Positions 1 to 9,134 of a DNA stretch of 64,000 bases are shown one piece after another (position 1 is the first letter of the stretch; every line of letters starts with the position of its first letter). Source of the stretch: Paenibacillus sp. MAEPY2 (GTDB taxonomy: Bacteria; Bacillota; Bacilli; Paenibacillales; Paenibacillaceae); assembly GCF_000499205.1 (NCBI RefSeq), contig NZ_AWUK01000010.1, forward strand, positions 186,001 through 250,000, read 5' to 3'. Both the position numbers and the translations under genes were made by a program. The notes under the pieces were generated by a model. That model was given only the letters and a program-made list of their open reading frames with translations, was not told where the DNA came from and did not search any database.

Positions 1-115
1 TAGTATTCACCTCGATTTATTCAACTATATGTAATTCCATCATACTTGATTTTTTCGCTTTTCGCTTGTTTGATCTATTGAAATTGGGCGGGGATAACCC
101 TATCGTTGGGGTCCA

Positions 116-156
116 TTAGTACGAATTTTAGTACCTGGTACGATTCAATTGCGTAC
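116..156. promoter_or_regulatory. Candidate operator with repeated GTAC boxes upstream of the SDR gene
   Basis: Four GTAC boxes start at 119, 131, 138 and 153. TTAGTAC occurs at 116-122 and again at 128-134 (12-base spacing). The middle two boxes form the palindrome GTACCTGGTAC at 131-141. Such clusters are typical of small dimeric repressors that regulate an adjacent oxidoreductase. A regulator gene could lie just left of the window on the other strand, but this cannot be seen. Confidence 0.35.
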
Positions 157-238
157 TGTTCAGCACCGTCCATTTCAATAATAATGAACAAAACGCTGGT
201 ACAACGAAAGTTCTGGCGATACGAGGGGAAGATGCAGA

Positions 239-982
239 ATGAGTCCATTTACATTAGAGAATCAACGTGTCGTTATCATAGGAGGAAGCTCAGGAATCGG
301 ACTTGCAACAGCCATACAGGCTGCGGAGGCAGGTGCACATGTGGTTATCGCTGGCCGATCGGAAATCAGACTGGAGGAAGCGAGGGAACAGATTGCTCAT
401 GTTGCAGGCAAAGGCAAGACTGGGGCGGTGTCCGTCGAAGTCCATGTGTTGGACAATCAGGATGAACAGCAAATTGAGCAATGTTTCAATCAGGTTGGCG
501 AGTTCGATCATCTGTTCACCCCTGGTGCTGCATATACCCGTGGTCCGTTAGCCTCAGATCGGGCGACGGCCGAGAGCTGCTTCAAGGGCAAGTTCTGGCC
601 ACAGTACTTTGCTGCCAAATACGCGGCTACGTATCTGTCGACTTCGGGCTCGATTACATTAATGTCTGGGGGCTTCAGTCAGCGCCCGCTGGATGGTGGT
701 GCTTCCTACGCTGCGTGTAACGGTGCAATCGAAAGTCTGGGCAAAGCACTTGCGGTGGAGCTGGCACCTGTTCGCGTGAATGTCGTATCACCCGGAACCA
801 TCTGGCGAGAGGGGCAGGAGGGCACACCTCGCGGTGAACATTTCAAAGACTACGAGAAACTCTCACTTTTGAAGCGTGTTGGTTACAATGAGGAAATTGC
901 GCATACGGTCACGTATCTGATGACGAACACGTTCACGACAGGCAGCACGTTATTTGTGGATGGCGGATACACGATGATTTGA
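239..982 (+). CDS. SDR-family oxidoreductase, divergent active site
   Basis: A 247-residue single-domain Rossmann protein, the usual SDR length. The glycine-rich NAD(P)-binding motif reads GGSSGIG (residues 15-21), and the C-terminal part carries the SDR signature NVVSPGTIW and ends near FVDGGYTM. The catalytic tetrad looks altered: Tyr157 is present in SYAACN, but the usual Lys four residues on is Asn161, and the NNAG motif is replaced by TPGAA. A purine-rich ribosome site (GAGGGGAAG) precedes the ATG at good spacing. It stands alone, with GTAC repeats upstream that may be its operator. It is probably a reductase-like protein of unknown substrate; activity is uncertain because of the missing Lys. 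Confidence 0.85.
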   Translation: MSPFTLENQRVVIIGGSSGIGLATAIQAAEAGAHVVIAGRSEIRLEEAREQIAHVAGKGKTGAVSVEVHVLDNQDEQQIEQCFNQVGEFDHLFTPGAAYTRGPLASDRATAESCFKGKFWPQYFAAKYAATYLSTSGSITLMSGGFSQRPLDGGASYAACNGAIESLGKALAVELAPVRVNVVSPGTIWREGQEGTPRGEHFKDYEKLSLLKRVGYNEEIAHTVTYLMTNTFTTGSTLFVDGGYTMI

Positions 983-1179
983 TACGTCTATCTGTTGTTG
1001 TCCAAGGAGAACGGTGAAAGAGTGCAGCGAACGTACAGGTATCTATATTGAATTTTGTAAAATGTAGGTCTCTGTAATTACTCGTACATGTAAAATGATG
1101 AATTATGACGAAAAATATTTGAGATCCGGCCTGTTTTTCACCTACAGGAAGGGTCTTTTTCCATTTTATAGAGCGATTG

Positions 1180-1208
1180 TTCAGAATCCGTTCAGAGTTG
1201 CGTAATAC
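1180..1208 (+). promoter_or_regulatory. Weak promoter candidate for the S-layer-type gene
   Basis: TTCAGA (1180-1185) and TAATAC (1203-1208) are separated by 17 bases, placing a start site about 40 bases before the gene. The -35 box is poor. The rest of the 983-1252 gap shows nothing else convincing. Confidence 0.3.
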
Positions 1209-1252
1209 ACTAGGCCTATATTTCGAGAAGCGAGATGAGGGAGGAAAGATTA

Positions 1253-4200
1253 ATGCAATACAGGAAATTAATTAGCATGTTGCTCATATTGGTGTTGGTA
1301 GGTCCTTGGTTGGCAGCACCAGCAGGAAAGGTAAATGCAGGGGCATCGTACCCAGTTCCAGGAAATAATGGTCTATTAACAATAAAGTATGTGGACGAGA
1401 AATCAGTTGAATTACAATGGAAGTACGCACAATCCGAATCTTCTACCCCACCTGATGTAAATTACCAGGTTTACATATCCAATGCTCCTGATATTGCAGA
1501 CATGCAACAAATCAGCGGAACATCAGGTCATCCCTACAGTAATTGGATTAATAGTTCAGCTTCTACTACAAATGGGACATTTTCAGAAATAATCACGGAT
1601 CTAATCGAAGGCGATACGTACTATTTCAATGTCGTTGTTAAAGATAGATATTTGGAAGCTGCGTATCAAATGCAATCTATTGAATTTACAGTGCAGCTGA
1701 GTGAGCTGGATCAGTTCAACGATATTAAAAAAAGAAATGATCGTGAGAATGCCAATTTCATACCAGCAGTGATTGAGTTGCTTCGTCATGAGCAATTCAT
1801 AGCCGAGCCAGATTTCAAATCCTTGTCTGAAGAAGATCAGTCGGATATCGCATTTTATTTGCTGAGTATTGATCCACCGACTAACGATGGATACGAGAGC
1901 AAGGAGCAAGTTCAGTTTTTGGTGCAATTAGCTCTTAAAGCCCTTGAAGTGACTCGGCAAATCGGAGGACAGAATGCATTAGCTGCGCTTGATGACCTAT
2001 ATGCGAAGCAAGCAGAACGAGTGCCGTTATTTGAGTATCCTGCCGCTGGAAGTCAATTCTATCAATTGATTGATTTGTACCTTAGATCATCAGCAATTGA
2101 AAAACGAATGACGGCTTATTTATATGAGTTTAAACTAAAAAGAAGCCCTTCTATTTCACGTGTTCTGTCTTATATGGATACAGCAGTAATGGAAACACCT
2201 TTAATCAATAATAAGGTGGAGACGGCAGAAGAAATGTTGTCATCGTTGCAGGAGTTGCTTGAGCTTCAGAGGGATATCGAGTCATATAATACGGCTAACC
2301 CGGAAAACCCGATGGAGAGCTTGCCTCTGGATATAAGCAAAATGGATAACCTGACGTCAGATGAGCAGGAGCAATTGACAGATCATATGCTTAGTGAAAG
2401 ACCGGTTAATGGATATGCAAGTTTTGAAGCGATCCAGATTGTATTCAATCAATTTTTTCCTGGTAATGAAACTGATGCGTTGGATGCCGTAAATGCTGCA
2501 AGGGTTAACAAAAATATAGACGCTATGCGTCTGGCTATGGAGAACCCTGATTTGGGTATTACTTTACCAAATGAATATGGTTCTGTATCTAAGCAGGTCA
2601 AAGAATACGTGGCTGAGTTCCTGATTGATAATATTAAAAGGAACTATGAAAATAAGAAACAAGTTCAATATATGATCGAGCTTGCTGTACAAGCTCAGTT
2701 GATCTGGGAGCAAAGAGAATTAGGCGTACTTCAGAGCAAGCTGGACCTATTTGCTCAGAAGCTGTCTGAAGGACCCAATTATTTTGATGCCCCCGAGACA
2801 GATATGCTTCGTCAAGTTGGGCTGCACCATCTGGAACTCAGCAAGGTGAACAAACCAATATTCGCATTTAAGTACCTGCATTTATTAGGGGTGGAACGAA
2901 ATTCAAAACAGGCCGTAGTGGAGATCGCTGATCCACGCTTTGTCCTTGGACTCCTATCCATACCATTCGAACCTATTGAGAATGCAACCACTATAGACCA
3001 AATGAATCACTGGCTTGATACCACCATGATTGAGCAGTTCAATGGACACAATTTCTTTGATAATTACAAATTCAACCTTTCAGGTGAACTTGATTTATCC
3101 AAAAGAGCAGAACTCAGCCCGGAAGGCCGCAAGGAACTGGCTGAATGGGTGCTTAATGAACAAGACAGATATGAGGATGTTGGAAATCTACAATATGTAA
3201 TCAACCAATTCTTCACGGCCCCGAATGTAACGGGAAATGATATCGCCAATACAATAACTGGCTTGGATGATACGATGGAGATCTCCTTTGATGGTAAACT
3301 GAACTGGCTTGATGTTGCCTCCATTCAGCGTCTTGATTTTAGCGGTGACAAAACGGTATGGGTTCGTTACAAAGCCATCAGTGATGAATTGCCAGGACGC
3401 GCCGTGAAGATTGTTTTTACAGCAAATGGCGATAGCAACAACGGCAATGGTTCAACTCCTAACCCGGGTGGAAGCACAGGTGGTGGATCGTCAGTGACGA
3501 CACCTGTTACGACTACACCAACAACCAAGCAGGAACAAATCGTCGTGGATGTGAACGGGGTTAACGGAACTAATCTGACCAAAACGCCAATTACACGTAC
3601 AACCGAGGCGAATGGTACGATTAAAGATCTGGTGAAGATGTCTGAGGCAATAGCCAAGGAATCGGTGGAAAAAGCAAAACAACTGGGTCTGAATACGGCA
3701 CGTATTATCATCCCGGATGCTAAAGATGCCGTGTCAGAGACACGCATAGAATTGCCAAAAGCAGCGGTGAAACAACTGAATGATGGTGAGCTTAATCTTG
3801 AAATTTCTACAGAGAACGCCGTCATCTCGGTTCCAACGAAGTCGATTGCCGGATTCGACCAAGACTTGTACTTCCGCATCGTACCAATGAAGCAGGAGTC
3901 GGAGCGCAAGGAAGTGGAAGAACGTGCGAAGAAGGAGCAGCTGATCCAACAAATTGCTCCAAATACCAACGTAAAAGTACTGGCCCGTCCAGTTGAAATC
4001 GAAACAAATATGCAAAGCCATGAAGTCACACTGACATTGCCGCTGCGTGACAGCCTTCCAACCGATCCTGCTGCCCGCCAGCAAGCATTGGATAACTTGG
4101 CTGTTTACATTGAACACAGTGACGGCACAAAAGAGTTGATTCAAGGTAAACTCGTGAAGCTTACCGACTCCAGTGAAGGCATCGAGTTTACAGTCAACAA

Positions 4201-4843
4201 ATTCAGCACGTTCACCCTGGTTGTGGTGGATGGACTGAAAGCATCGCAAAGCTCACACAACCCGTATATCAACGGCTTCGGTGCTGATTTCCGCCCGGAT
4301 GCATTTGTAACCCGTGCGCAAATGGCAGCGATGCTGGCTCGTAATCTGACTGATGAAACGGGAGCCGCATCTGCGAACGCTGTAAACTACACTGATGTAT
4401 CTGCTAGCCATTGGGCAGCAAGTGATATTCAAAAAGCGCAATCCGCAGGCATCATGAATGGCATGAGCGCCACTCAATTTGCACCTGAGGGTCCGATTAC
4501 GCGAGCACAAATGTCAACCATTGCGTACCGCTGGATGCAGCAGCAAAGCGCAGACGTGACAAGCAACACATCGCAATCAACGGATGGTGCTGTATTTACT
4601 GATGTATCCGCAGATCAATGGGCTTCCGCTGCGATTGCCTACGTGCAATCCGCTGGTCTGATGACCGGATACAATGACGGAACGTTCAAACCGGACAGCA
4701 AACTAACTCGTGCTGAAGCCGTGAAAGTATTAAATGTACTATTCAAACGGACTCCGGCAACAGGCGTAACTACGCCATCTTTTACAGACGTACCTGCAAC
4801 ACATTGGGCATATGCAGACATTGAGGCAGCGGCACAGAAATAA
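1253..4843 (+). CDS. SLH-domain (S-layer-type) surface protein with fibronectin-like and repeat domains
   Basis: A secreted protein of 1196 residues expected to be anchored to cell-wall secondary polymer. The ATG at 1253 is preferred over the in-frame ATG at 1235 because GGGAGG lies eight bases before it and the signal peptide (about residues 1-28, ending near VNAGA) then starts properly. Order: signal peptide, a fibronectin-III-like region (about 30-150), a long helical part containing four copies of a Leu-rich motif (near 187, 368, 445 and 620), a Gly/Ser/Thr/Pro linker (about 735-765), a beta-rich region common in Paenibacillus surface proteins, then three SLH repeats from about residue 1000 to the end. 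The SLH hallmarks TRAQMAAML, DVSASHWA and TRAEAVKVL are visible. The gene is monocistronic, with a strong terminator behind it. The function of the repeat region is unknown. Confidence 0.9.
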   Translation: MQYRKLISMLLILVLVGPWLAAPAGKVNAGASYPVPGNNGLLTIKYVDEKSVELQWKYAQSESSTPPDVNYQVYISNAPDIADMQQISGTSGHPYSNWINSSASTTNGTFSEIITDLIEGDTYYFNVVVKDRYLEAAYQMQSIEFTVQLSELDQFNDIKKRNDRENANFIPAVIELLRHEQFIAEPDFKSLSEEDQSDIAFYLLSIDPPTNDGYESKEQVQFLVQLALKALEVTRQIGGQNALAALDDLYAKQAERVPLFEYPAAGSQFYQLIDLYLRSSAIEKRMTAYLYEFKLKRSPSISRVLSYMDTAVMETPLINNKVETAEEMLSSLQELLELQRDIESYNTANPENPMESLPLDISKMDNLTSDEQEQLTDHMLSERPVNGYASFEAIQIVFNQFFPGNETDALDAVNAARVNKNIDAMRLAMENPDLGITLPNEYGSVSKQVKEYVAEFLIDNIKRNYENKKQVQYMIELAVQAQLIWEQRELGVLQSKLDLFAQKLSEGPNYFDAPETDMLRQVGLHHLELSKVNKPIFAFKYLHLLGVERNSKQAVVEIADPRFVLGLLSIPFEPIENATTIDQMNHWLDTTMIEQFNGHNFFDNYKFNLSGELDLSKRAELSPEGRKELAEWVLNEQDRYEDVGNLQYVINQFFTAPNVTGNDIANTITGLDDTMEISFDGKLNWLDVASIQRLDFSGDKTVWVRYKAISDELPGRAVKIVFTANGDSNNGNGSTPNPGGSTGGGSSVTTPVTTTPTTKQEQIVVDVNGVNGTNLTKTPITRTTEANGTIKDLVKMSEAIAKESVEKAKQLGLNTARIIIPDAKDAVSETRIELPKAAVKQLNDGELNLEISTENAVISVPTKSIAGFDQDLYFRIVPMKQESERKEVEERAKKEQLIQQIAPNTNVKVLARPVEIETNMQSHEVTLTLPLRDSLPTDPAARQQALDNLAVYIEHSDGTKELIQGKLVKLTDSSEGIEFTVNKFSTFTLVVVDGLKASQSSHNPYINGFGADFRPDAFVTRAQMAAMLARNLTDETGAASANAVNYTDVSASHWAASDIQKAQSAGIMNGMSATQFAPEGPITRAQMSTIAYRWMQQQSADVTSNTSQSTDGAVFTDVSADQWASAAIAYVQSAGLMTGYNDGTFKPDSKLTRAEAVKVLNVLFKRTPATGVTTPSFTDVPATHWAYADIEAAAQK

Positions 4844-4864
4844 GATAATAGTATCTATAACAAC

Positions 4865-4909
4865 AAAGGGGAGCCCCAACCATGAAAACATGGTGGGGTT
4901 CCCCTTTTT
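4865..4909 (+). terminator. Intrinsic terminator of the S-layer-type gene
   Basis: A long stem with a single bulge pairs AAAGGGGAGCCCCAACCATG with its downstream complement around an AAAA loop and runs into TTTTT. Confidence 0.9.
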
Positions 4910-4914
4910 GATCA

Positions 4915-4964
4915 AAGCCAGCATAAGTCCTGCAACTTTCGTCGCTCGCTGAGCTGGCTTTTTT
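4915..4964. terminator. Second hairpin between convergent genes
   Basis: AAAGCCAGC pairs with GCTGGCTTT across a 27-base loop and is followed by a T run on the plus strand. It may act as a backup terminator, or on the minus strand for the GbsR-like gene. The loop is long, so the call is modest. Confidence 0.45.
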
Positions 4965-5082
4965 AGTTTAACGAACGTAATGAATACTATTCATAATAAG
5001 ACGTATATGATTCCCTAGCGAGCTGAACATAAGAATATAAGTGCTAAAGTGAAAATCCCTCTACAGTCCCCGCAAACGTGCA

Positions 5083-5649
5083 TTAATCACTTTCATGTGG
5101 GGCGTCTTTGTAAAATACACCATCCCGCAGTTGGTTTACAAATCCCTGCAACCACTCGTAATACTGGTCGGCATGCTGAAGCTTATGCAGATCACGCAAA
5201 GCTTCCTCCCTCTCTTCAGGCGGAGTTGTTTTGGCAAGAATGATCTCCGATAACTCCGGAATGACCTCGCGAAGGCTTTCTTGCATCACATCAATCTCCC
5301 GTTGGAGCTTAGCCCCGAAGAAGTTCTGAAACGTAGTGAAAAAGTTGGTTTCTGCCAAATACAGATCCTGGCGTTCCCGCTTTTCCTCCAATTTATAAAT
5401 CATCTGAGATTCGGTAAGAGAACGTACGGCGTAACTCATATTACTTTTGCTCATATTCATGGACGTTTTCATCTCTTCCAGCGTCATGGGTTGATCCTCG
5501 AAATACATAATGCCATACAGTTGGCCAAATGAATGATTGACCCCGTATAAGTCCATTGTATTGGCAATCGCGTCAATTACTTTCTCCCTCAGCTCAGGCC
5601 GATAGGACAACGAAGAATGATTTTGGTCCTCGGCAGCTTCTTTTCCCAC
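5083..5649 (-). CDS. GbsR/MarR-family transcriptional regulator
   Basis: A 188-residue winged-helix protein resembling the GbsR branch of MarR proteins. The helix-turn-helix is recognisable in the segment QPMTLEEMKTSMNMSKSNMSY (about residues 52-72), where GbsR proteins carry the same PMTL-x-EM and MSKSxMS pattern, followed by a helical effector or dimer region. It is divergent from a six-gene transport operon, with a palindrome in the 190-base gap, so it most likely controls that operon and itself. In Bacillus, GbsR senses choline, but family membership alone does not prove the ligand here. Confidence 0.8.
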   Translation of the reverse strand: MGKEAAEDQNHSSLSYRPELREKVIDAIANTMDLYGVNHSFGQLYGIMYFEDQPMTLEEMKTSMNMSKSNMSYAVRSLTESQMIYKLEEKRERQDLYLAETNFFTTFQNFFGAKLQREIDVMQESLREVIPELSEIILAKTTPPEEREEALRDLHKLQHADQYYEWLQGFVNQLRDGVFYKDAPHESD

Positions 5650-5739
5650 AATCTCACCTCTAGTATATGGATGGGACTCCCTGTTTCATATTTTACATGA
5701 CATCCCGTTATTTTAACATAACCCGGAATTAGTTTTTTC

Positions 5740-5760
5740 AAATGTATTATACAATCATTT
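5740..5760. promoter_or_regulatory. Palindromic site in the divergent regulator/ABC operon gap
   Basis: TGTATTATACA (5743-5753) is an 11-base palindrome apart from its centre, nested in AAATG...CATTT arms (5740-5744 and 5756-5760). The position between the GbsR-like gene and the ABC operon suits an operator. It is the best dyad in the gap; a match to a known GbsR site is not claimed. Confidence 0.4.
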
Positions 5761-5843
5761 TTGTACGGAAGCGAAAAACAAATAGATTTAAGGGGATTAT
5801 GCAATATCGTTAAAAAAAAATTGAACAATGAGGAGTGTGCGAA

Positions 5844-6719
5844 TTGCGTGTGAAACTATGGAGGGAGACAGAAGCAGTTCTGTTCACCCTACCTGCCCTT
5901 ATCCCATTACTCATTTTCTGGTTGGGGCCCTTGGGATACATTGTATATCTGAGTTTTACGGATTGGGACTTCATGAGTCCTGACAAGTTGTTTGTTGGTT
6001 TGGACAACTACAGCTATCTGCTAACTAACTCGGAATTTTACCGTTCATTGAAAGTTACACTACTGTTCGGTCTTGGAAGTGTCGTGCCCACGATTGTTGG
6101 TGGATTGGCGCTGGCGCTGCTCATGAACAGCAAGATTAAATCGTCTGGTTTGTTTCGGACATTGCTGTTCTCACCATGGGTCACACCGACGGTTGCTGTC
6201 TCCATTGCATGGTCCTGGATTTTCGAGCCGGAAGTGGGGCTTGCCAATCTGTTTCTTGGCTGGGCTGGGATATCCCCGATTGGCTGGCTGAGAGATGCAA
6301 ACTGGGCACTTGTGGCTGTTCTCATCGTTACGCTGTGGAAATCGATTGGCTGGTCCATGGTATTCTACCTGGTCGCCTTGCGCAACCTGCCATCCGACCT
6401 GCTTGAAGCAGCATCCATTGATGGTGCAGGCAGTTGGGACAAGTTCCGGAGTATTACGCTGCCGTTGATCTCACCAACCACGTTCTTCCTGTCCATTATT
6501 CTGACGATTCAGTCGCTTCAGGCCTATGACCAGATCAACGTGATGACCCAGGGGGGACCGGCTGGATCAACAAGGACGCTGCTCTATATGTATTATCAGT
6601 CAGCATTTGAATCCTTCAATGTGGGCGAGGCTTCTTCCATCGCCGTTGTTATTATTCTGATCTGCGTTCTGCTGTCAGGGGTATCCTTCCTGCTCGGCCG
6701 ACGCCTGGTGCACTACTGA
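5844..6719 (+). CDS. Sugar-type ABC transporter permease, MalF/UgpA class
   Basis: A membrane permease of about 291 residues with a first hydrophobic segment near residues 12-35 and five further segments. The EAA loop that contacts the ATPase is seen as EAASIDGAGSWDKFRSITLP (about 188-208). The TTG at 5844 is chosen because AGGAG lies eight bases upstream; the GTG at 5835 overlaps that site. It is the first gene of an operon with the next permease (one-base overlap) and a binding lipoprotein. As usual for CUT1-type systems no ATPase is encoded here; a shared MsmX-type ATPase elsewhere would be needed. Confidence 0.9.
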   Translation: MRVKLWRETEAVLFTLPALIPLLIFWLGPLGYIVYLSFTDWDFMSPDKLFVGLDNYSYLLTNSEFYRSLKVTLLFGLGSVVPTIVGGLALALLMNSKIKSSGLFRTLLFSPWVTPTVAVSIAWSWIFEPEVGLANLFLGWAGISPIGWLRDANWALVAVLIVTLWKSIGWSMVFYLVALRNLPSDLLEAASIDGAGSWDKFRSITLPLISPTTFFLSIILTIQSLQAYDQINVMTQGGPAGSTRTLLYMYYQSAFESFNVGEASSIAVVIILICVLLSGVSFLLGRRLVHY

Positions 6720-7633
6720 TGAACATGACCGCTCTAAGTAAACAAACAAGAAAAGATAATAGTCGTGAGCAAGCACAAAAACGGAAGTTCCCTGGTGGAG
6801 GAAAAGGATTTGGTACCGCGCTCCGATATCTGCTGCTTGCCCTGATCAGTCTGACAATGGCATTTCCGTTCTACTGGATGGTTATCAGCGGTTTCAAGAC
6901 CAATGACGAGATTTGGCAGTTTCCGCCAACCTTCTGGCCCGAAACGTTCCGATGGAGCAACTATGTGGATGCGTGGCAGTCTGCACCATTTTTCCGCTAC
7001 ATTTTGAACAGTTCAGGGGTAGCGGCAGCAATCTGTCTGATCCAGGTCATCAACTCCAGCATGATGGCTTATGCACTTACCCATATGCGTTTTCGTATGA
7101 AAGGGGTGCTCACCGGATTGATCCTGGTAGGCTACATGATTCCGAGTACCGCCGTTTATCTGCCCAGTTATTTGGTGCTCAGCGAGCTTAAATTACTGGA
7201 TTCCTATACCGGACTAATCGTGTCCAACTGTGTCAGTGTGTTCTCCATCTTCCTGATCCGTCAGGCATTCATGCAGGTGTCTCACGAGCTGGTGGAGGCT
7301 GGGCAATTGGATGGAGCGTCACATTTCCGCATTCTGTGGACCATTATGACGCCGCTGGTTCGCTCATCTTTTGCCGTGATGGTGCTGATTACATTCATCG
7401 ACCAGTACAACAACTATTTCTGGCCGATGCTCATTACCAAAGACCCGAATCTGCAATTGGTATCGGCAGGCCTGCGCAGCTTTTTCGTGGAAGGTGGAGC
7501 CTATGGTCTGGCATGGCCGCAGATTATGGCCGCCAGTGCATTTACCATCGCACCGCTGCTCATTCTATTCCTGTTTACGCAGAAGACAATTATGCAGAGT
7601 GTAAACATTACTGCAGGCGTAAACAAAAACTAA
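6719..7633 (+). CDS. Sugar-type ABC transporter permease, MalG/UgpE class
   Basis: This 304-residue protein pairs with the upstream permease. Six membrane spans are visible, the first at about residues 39-59. The EAA loop reads EAGQLDGASHFRILWTIMTP (about 192-212), and the C-terminus ends in the short tail typical of MalG-like subunits. Its ATG overlaps the upstream stop codon in TGATG, indicating translational coupling. The binding-protein gene follows after 34 bases. Confidence 0.9.
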   Translation: MNMTALSKQTRKDNSREQAQKRKFPGGGKGFGTALRYLLLALISLTMAFPFYWMVISGFKTNDEIWQFPPTFWPETFRWSNYVDAWQSAPFFRYILNSSGVAAAICLIQVINSSMMAYALTHMRFRMKGVLTGLILVGYMIPSTAVYLPSYLVLSELKLLDSYTGLIVSNCVSVFSIFLIRQAFMQVSHELVEAGQLDGASHFRILWTIMTPLVRSSFAVMVLITFIDQYNNYFWPMLITKDPNLQLVSAGLRSFFVEGGAYGLAWPQIMAASAFTIAPLLILFLFTQKTIMQSVNITAGVNKN

Positions 7634-7667
7634 TTTTTACAACACACTTTATATAGGAGGAATCAAA

Positions 7668-9047
7668 ATGAAATTGAGTCAAGCGAGTATGAAATGGCGG
7701 AACAAATTAAAGCTCAGGTGGAGAGGCGGCATGTCACTGGTACTGGCCGCAAGTTTTGCCCTGATCACAGCGTGTGGTTCCTCAGCAGATAGCGGCTCAG
7801 GCACAGGTTCAGACGCAGCTGCAGCCAATGGATCTGGTTCTGCGCCAAGTAGTCCAGTGGAGATTGAATTCTGGTATGGCCTGGGTGGGAATCTGGGAGA
7901 TAACATGAAGAAAACGATTGATGCCTTCAATGCATCCCAGAGCGAAGTCGTTGTGAAAGGCATTGTACAAGCCGATTACACGGAAACCGAACAGAAACTG
8001 CAGGCAGCCATTGCCTCGAAAAAAGTACCGGCCGCTGTACTAAGCTCCAATATCGACTGGGCGCGCAAAGGGTATTATGCACCGCTCGATGAGCTGATCG
8101 CTGGCGATCAGAGCTTTAACAAGGAAGATTACGTGCAGACCTTCCTGGAGCAGGGAAAAGTAGACGGCAAGCAGTATTTCTTGCCAATGTACGGAACAAC
8201 TCAGATCATGTATTACCGTATGGATGCCCTGAAAGAGAATAATATTGATCCTGCCACTCTGACGACGTGGGAGGCACTTGCTGAAGCGGCAGCGAAGATG
8301 AGCAAGCAGGAAAACGGCAAAACAACCTTCTATGGCTGGGAGCCGATGTGGGGTAGCGATAACATGATCGACGCTGTGCTTGGTAAAGGCGGGAAGATCC
8401 TGAGCGATGATGGTAAGACCGTAACGATTGATTCACCGGAATGGGTAGAGACATGGGAATTGTTCCGCAAGTGGATTAATGAGGACAAGACCATGGGTAT
8501 TCATTTTGGTGGTCAAGGCTGGGAGTACTGGTATAAAACAATTGATGATGTCATGAAAAATAAAGCAGCGGGATACACCGGTTCGAGCGGTGACCAGGGC
8601 GACCTGGACTTTAGTATTGTCGCAGCGATGCAACAGCCTGGTTGGGAAGGCGTCGGTGAAGGCAAACCTGTAGCGAGCGCAATTATGGCAGGTATCCCTG
8701 CTGAAGCAAGCCCGGAACAGCAACAGGCAGCCTATAAGTGGCTGACGTATTTCTCAGAAACTGCGAACACGGCAGCTTGGTCCATGAACACAGGTTACAT
8801 TGCGGTTCGTCAATCTGCCCAGGAAGATCCTGCATTCAAAACGTTCAGTGAAGAGAACCCTCAGATCACGGTTCCACTGCAGCAGGCTTCCCATGCATCC
8901 GCTCCGTTCCAGGACCCTACTGGAGGCAAAATCAATGATGCGCTGAAGGATGCAGCCGATCAGGTACAGATTAATAACATTCCAGCGGCACAAGCGCTGA
9001 AAGAAGCTAAAGAAAAAGCCCAAAAAGAATTGGATCGCGTGAAATAA
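7668..9047 (+). CDS. Extracellular solute-binding lipoprotein, family 1, UgpB-like
   Basis: A 459-residue substrate-capturing lipoprotein. A charged N-terminus and hydrophobic stretch end in the lipobox LITAC with the lipidated Cys at residue 36, followed by a Ser/Gly/Ala-rich tether. The mature start (IEFWYGLGGNLGDNMKKTI) resembles the glycerol-phosphate binding protein UgpB more than maltose-binding proteins. The ribosome site AGGAGG precedes the ATG. A small hairpin after the gene probably raises its expression relative to the downstream enzymes. The phosphatase and phosphoesterase genes downstream hint at a phosphate-ester substrate; this is inference. Confidence 0.88.
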   Translation: MKLSQASMKWRNKLKLRWRGGMSLVLAASFALITACGSSADSGSGTGSDAAAANGSGSAPSSPVEIEFWYGLGGNLGDNMKKTIDAFNASQSEVVVKGIVQADYTETEQKLQAAIASKKVPAAVLSSNIDWARKGYYAPLDELIAGDQSFNKEDYVQTFLEQGKVDGKQYFLPMYGTTQIMYYRMDALKENNIDPATLTTWEALAEAAAKMSKQENGKTTFYGWEPMWGSDNMIDAVLGKGGKILSDDGKTVTIDSPEWVETWELFRKWINEDKTMGIHFGGQGWEYWYKTIDDVMKNKAAGYTGSSGDQGDLDFSIVAAMQQPGWEGVGEGKPVASAIMAGIPAEASPEQQQAAYKWLTYFSETANTAAWSMNTGYIAVRQSAQEDPAFKTFSEENPQITVPLQQASHASAPFQDPTGGKINDALKDAADQVQINNIPAAQALKEAKEKAQKELDRVK

Positions 9048-9073
9048 CAAGTGAAACAAGCTGAACTTGGAGG

Positions 9074-9098
9074 AGCGGTGCAGTCATGTACCGCTTTT
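9074..9098 (+). terminator. Partial terminator or processing hairpin inside the operon
   Basis: AGCGGT and ACCGCT form a six-base stem with a ten-base loop, followed by TTTT. Weak hairpins behind binding-protein genes commonly stabilise the upstream message while letting some transcription pass. Confidence 0.5.
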
Positions 9099-9134
9099 CT
9101 GACATAGTAATTCAGCAGACAAGGAGCGTAACCG

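Noticed and set aside
128..144. TTAGTACCTGGTACGAT as a FapR box
   Set aside because: The left half fits the FapR repeat but the right half does not (GAT instead of TAA), and the gene is not an obvious fatty-acid synthesis gene; kept only as a generic operator.
3367..4029. A 220-codon minus-strand ORF inside the SLH protein gene
   Set aside because: It is antisense to strongly coding sequence, has no ribosome site and shows a Ser/Thr-rich shadow composition.
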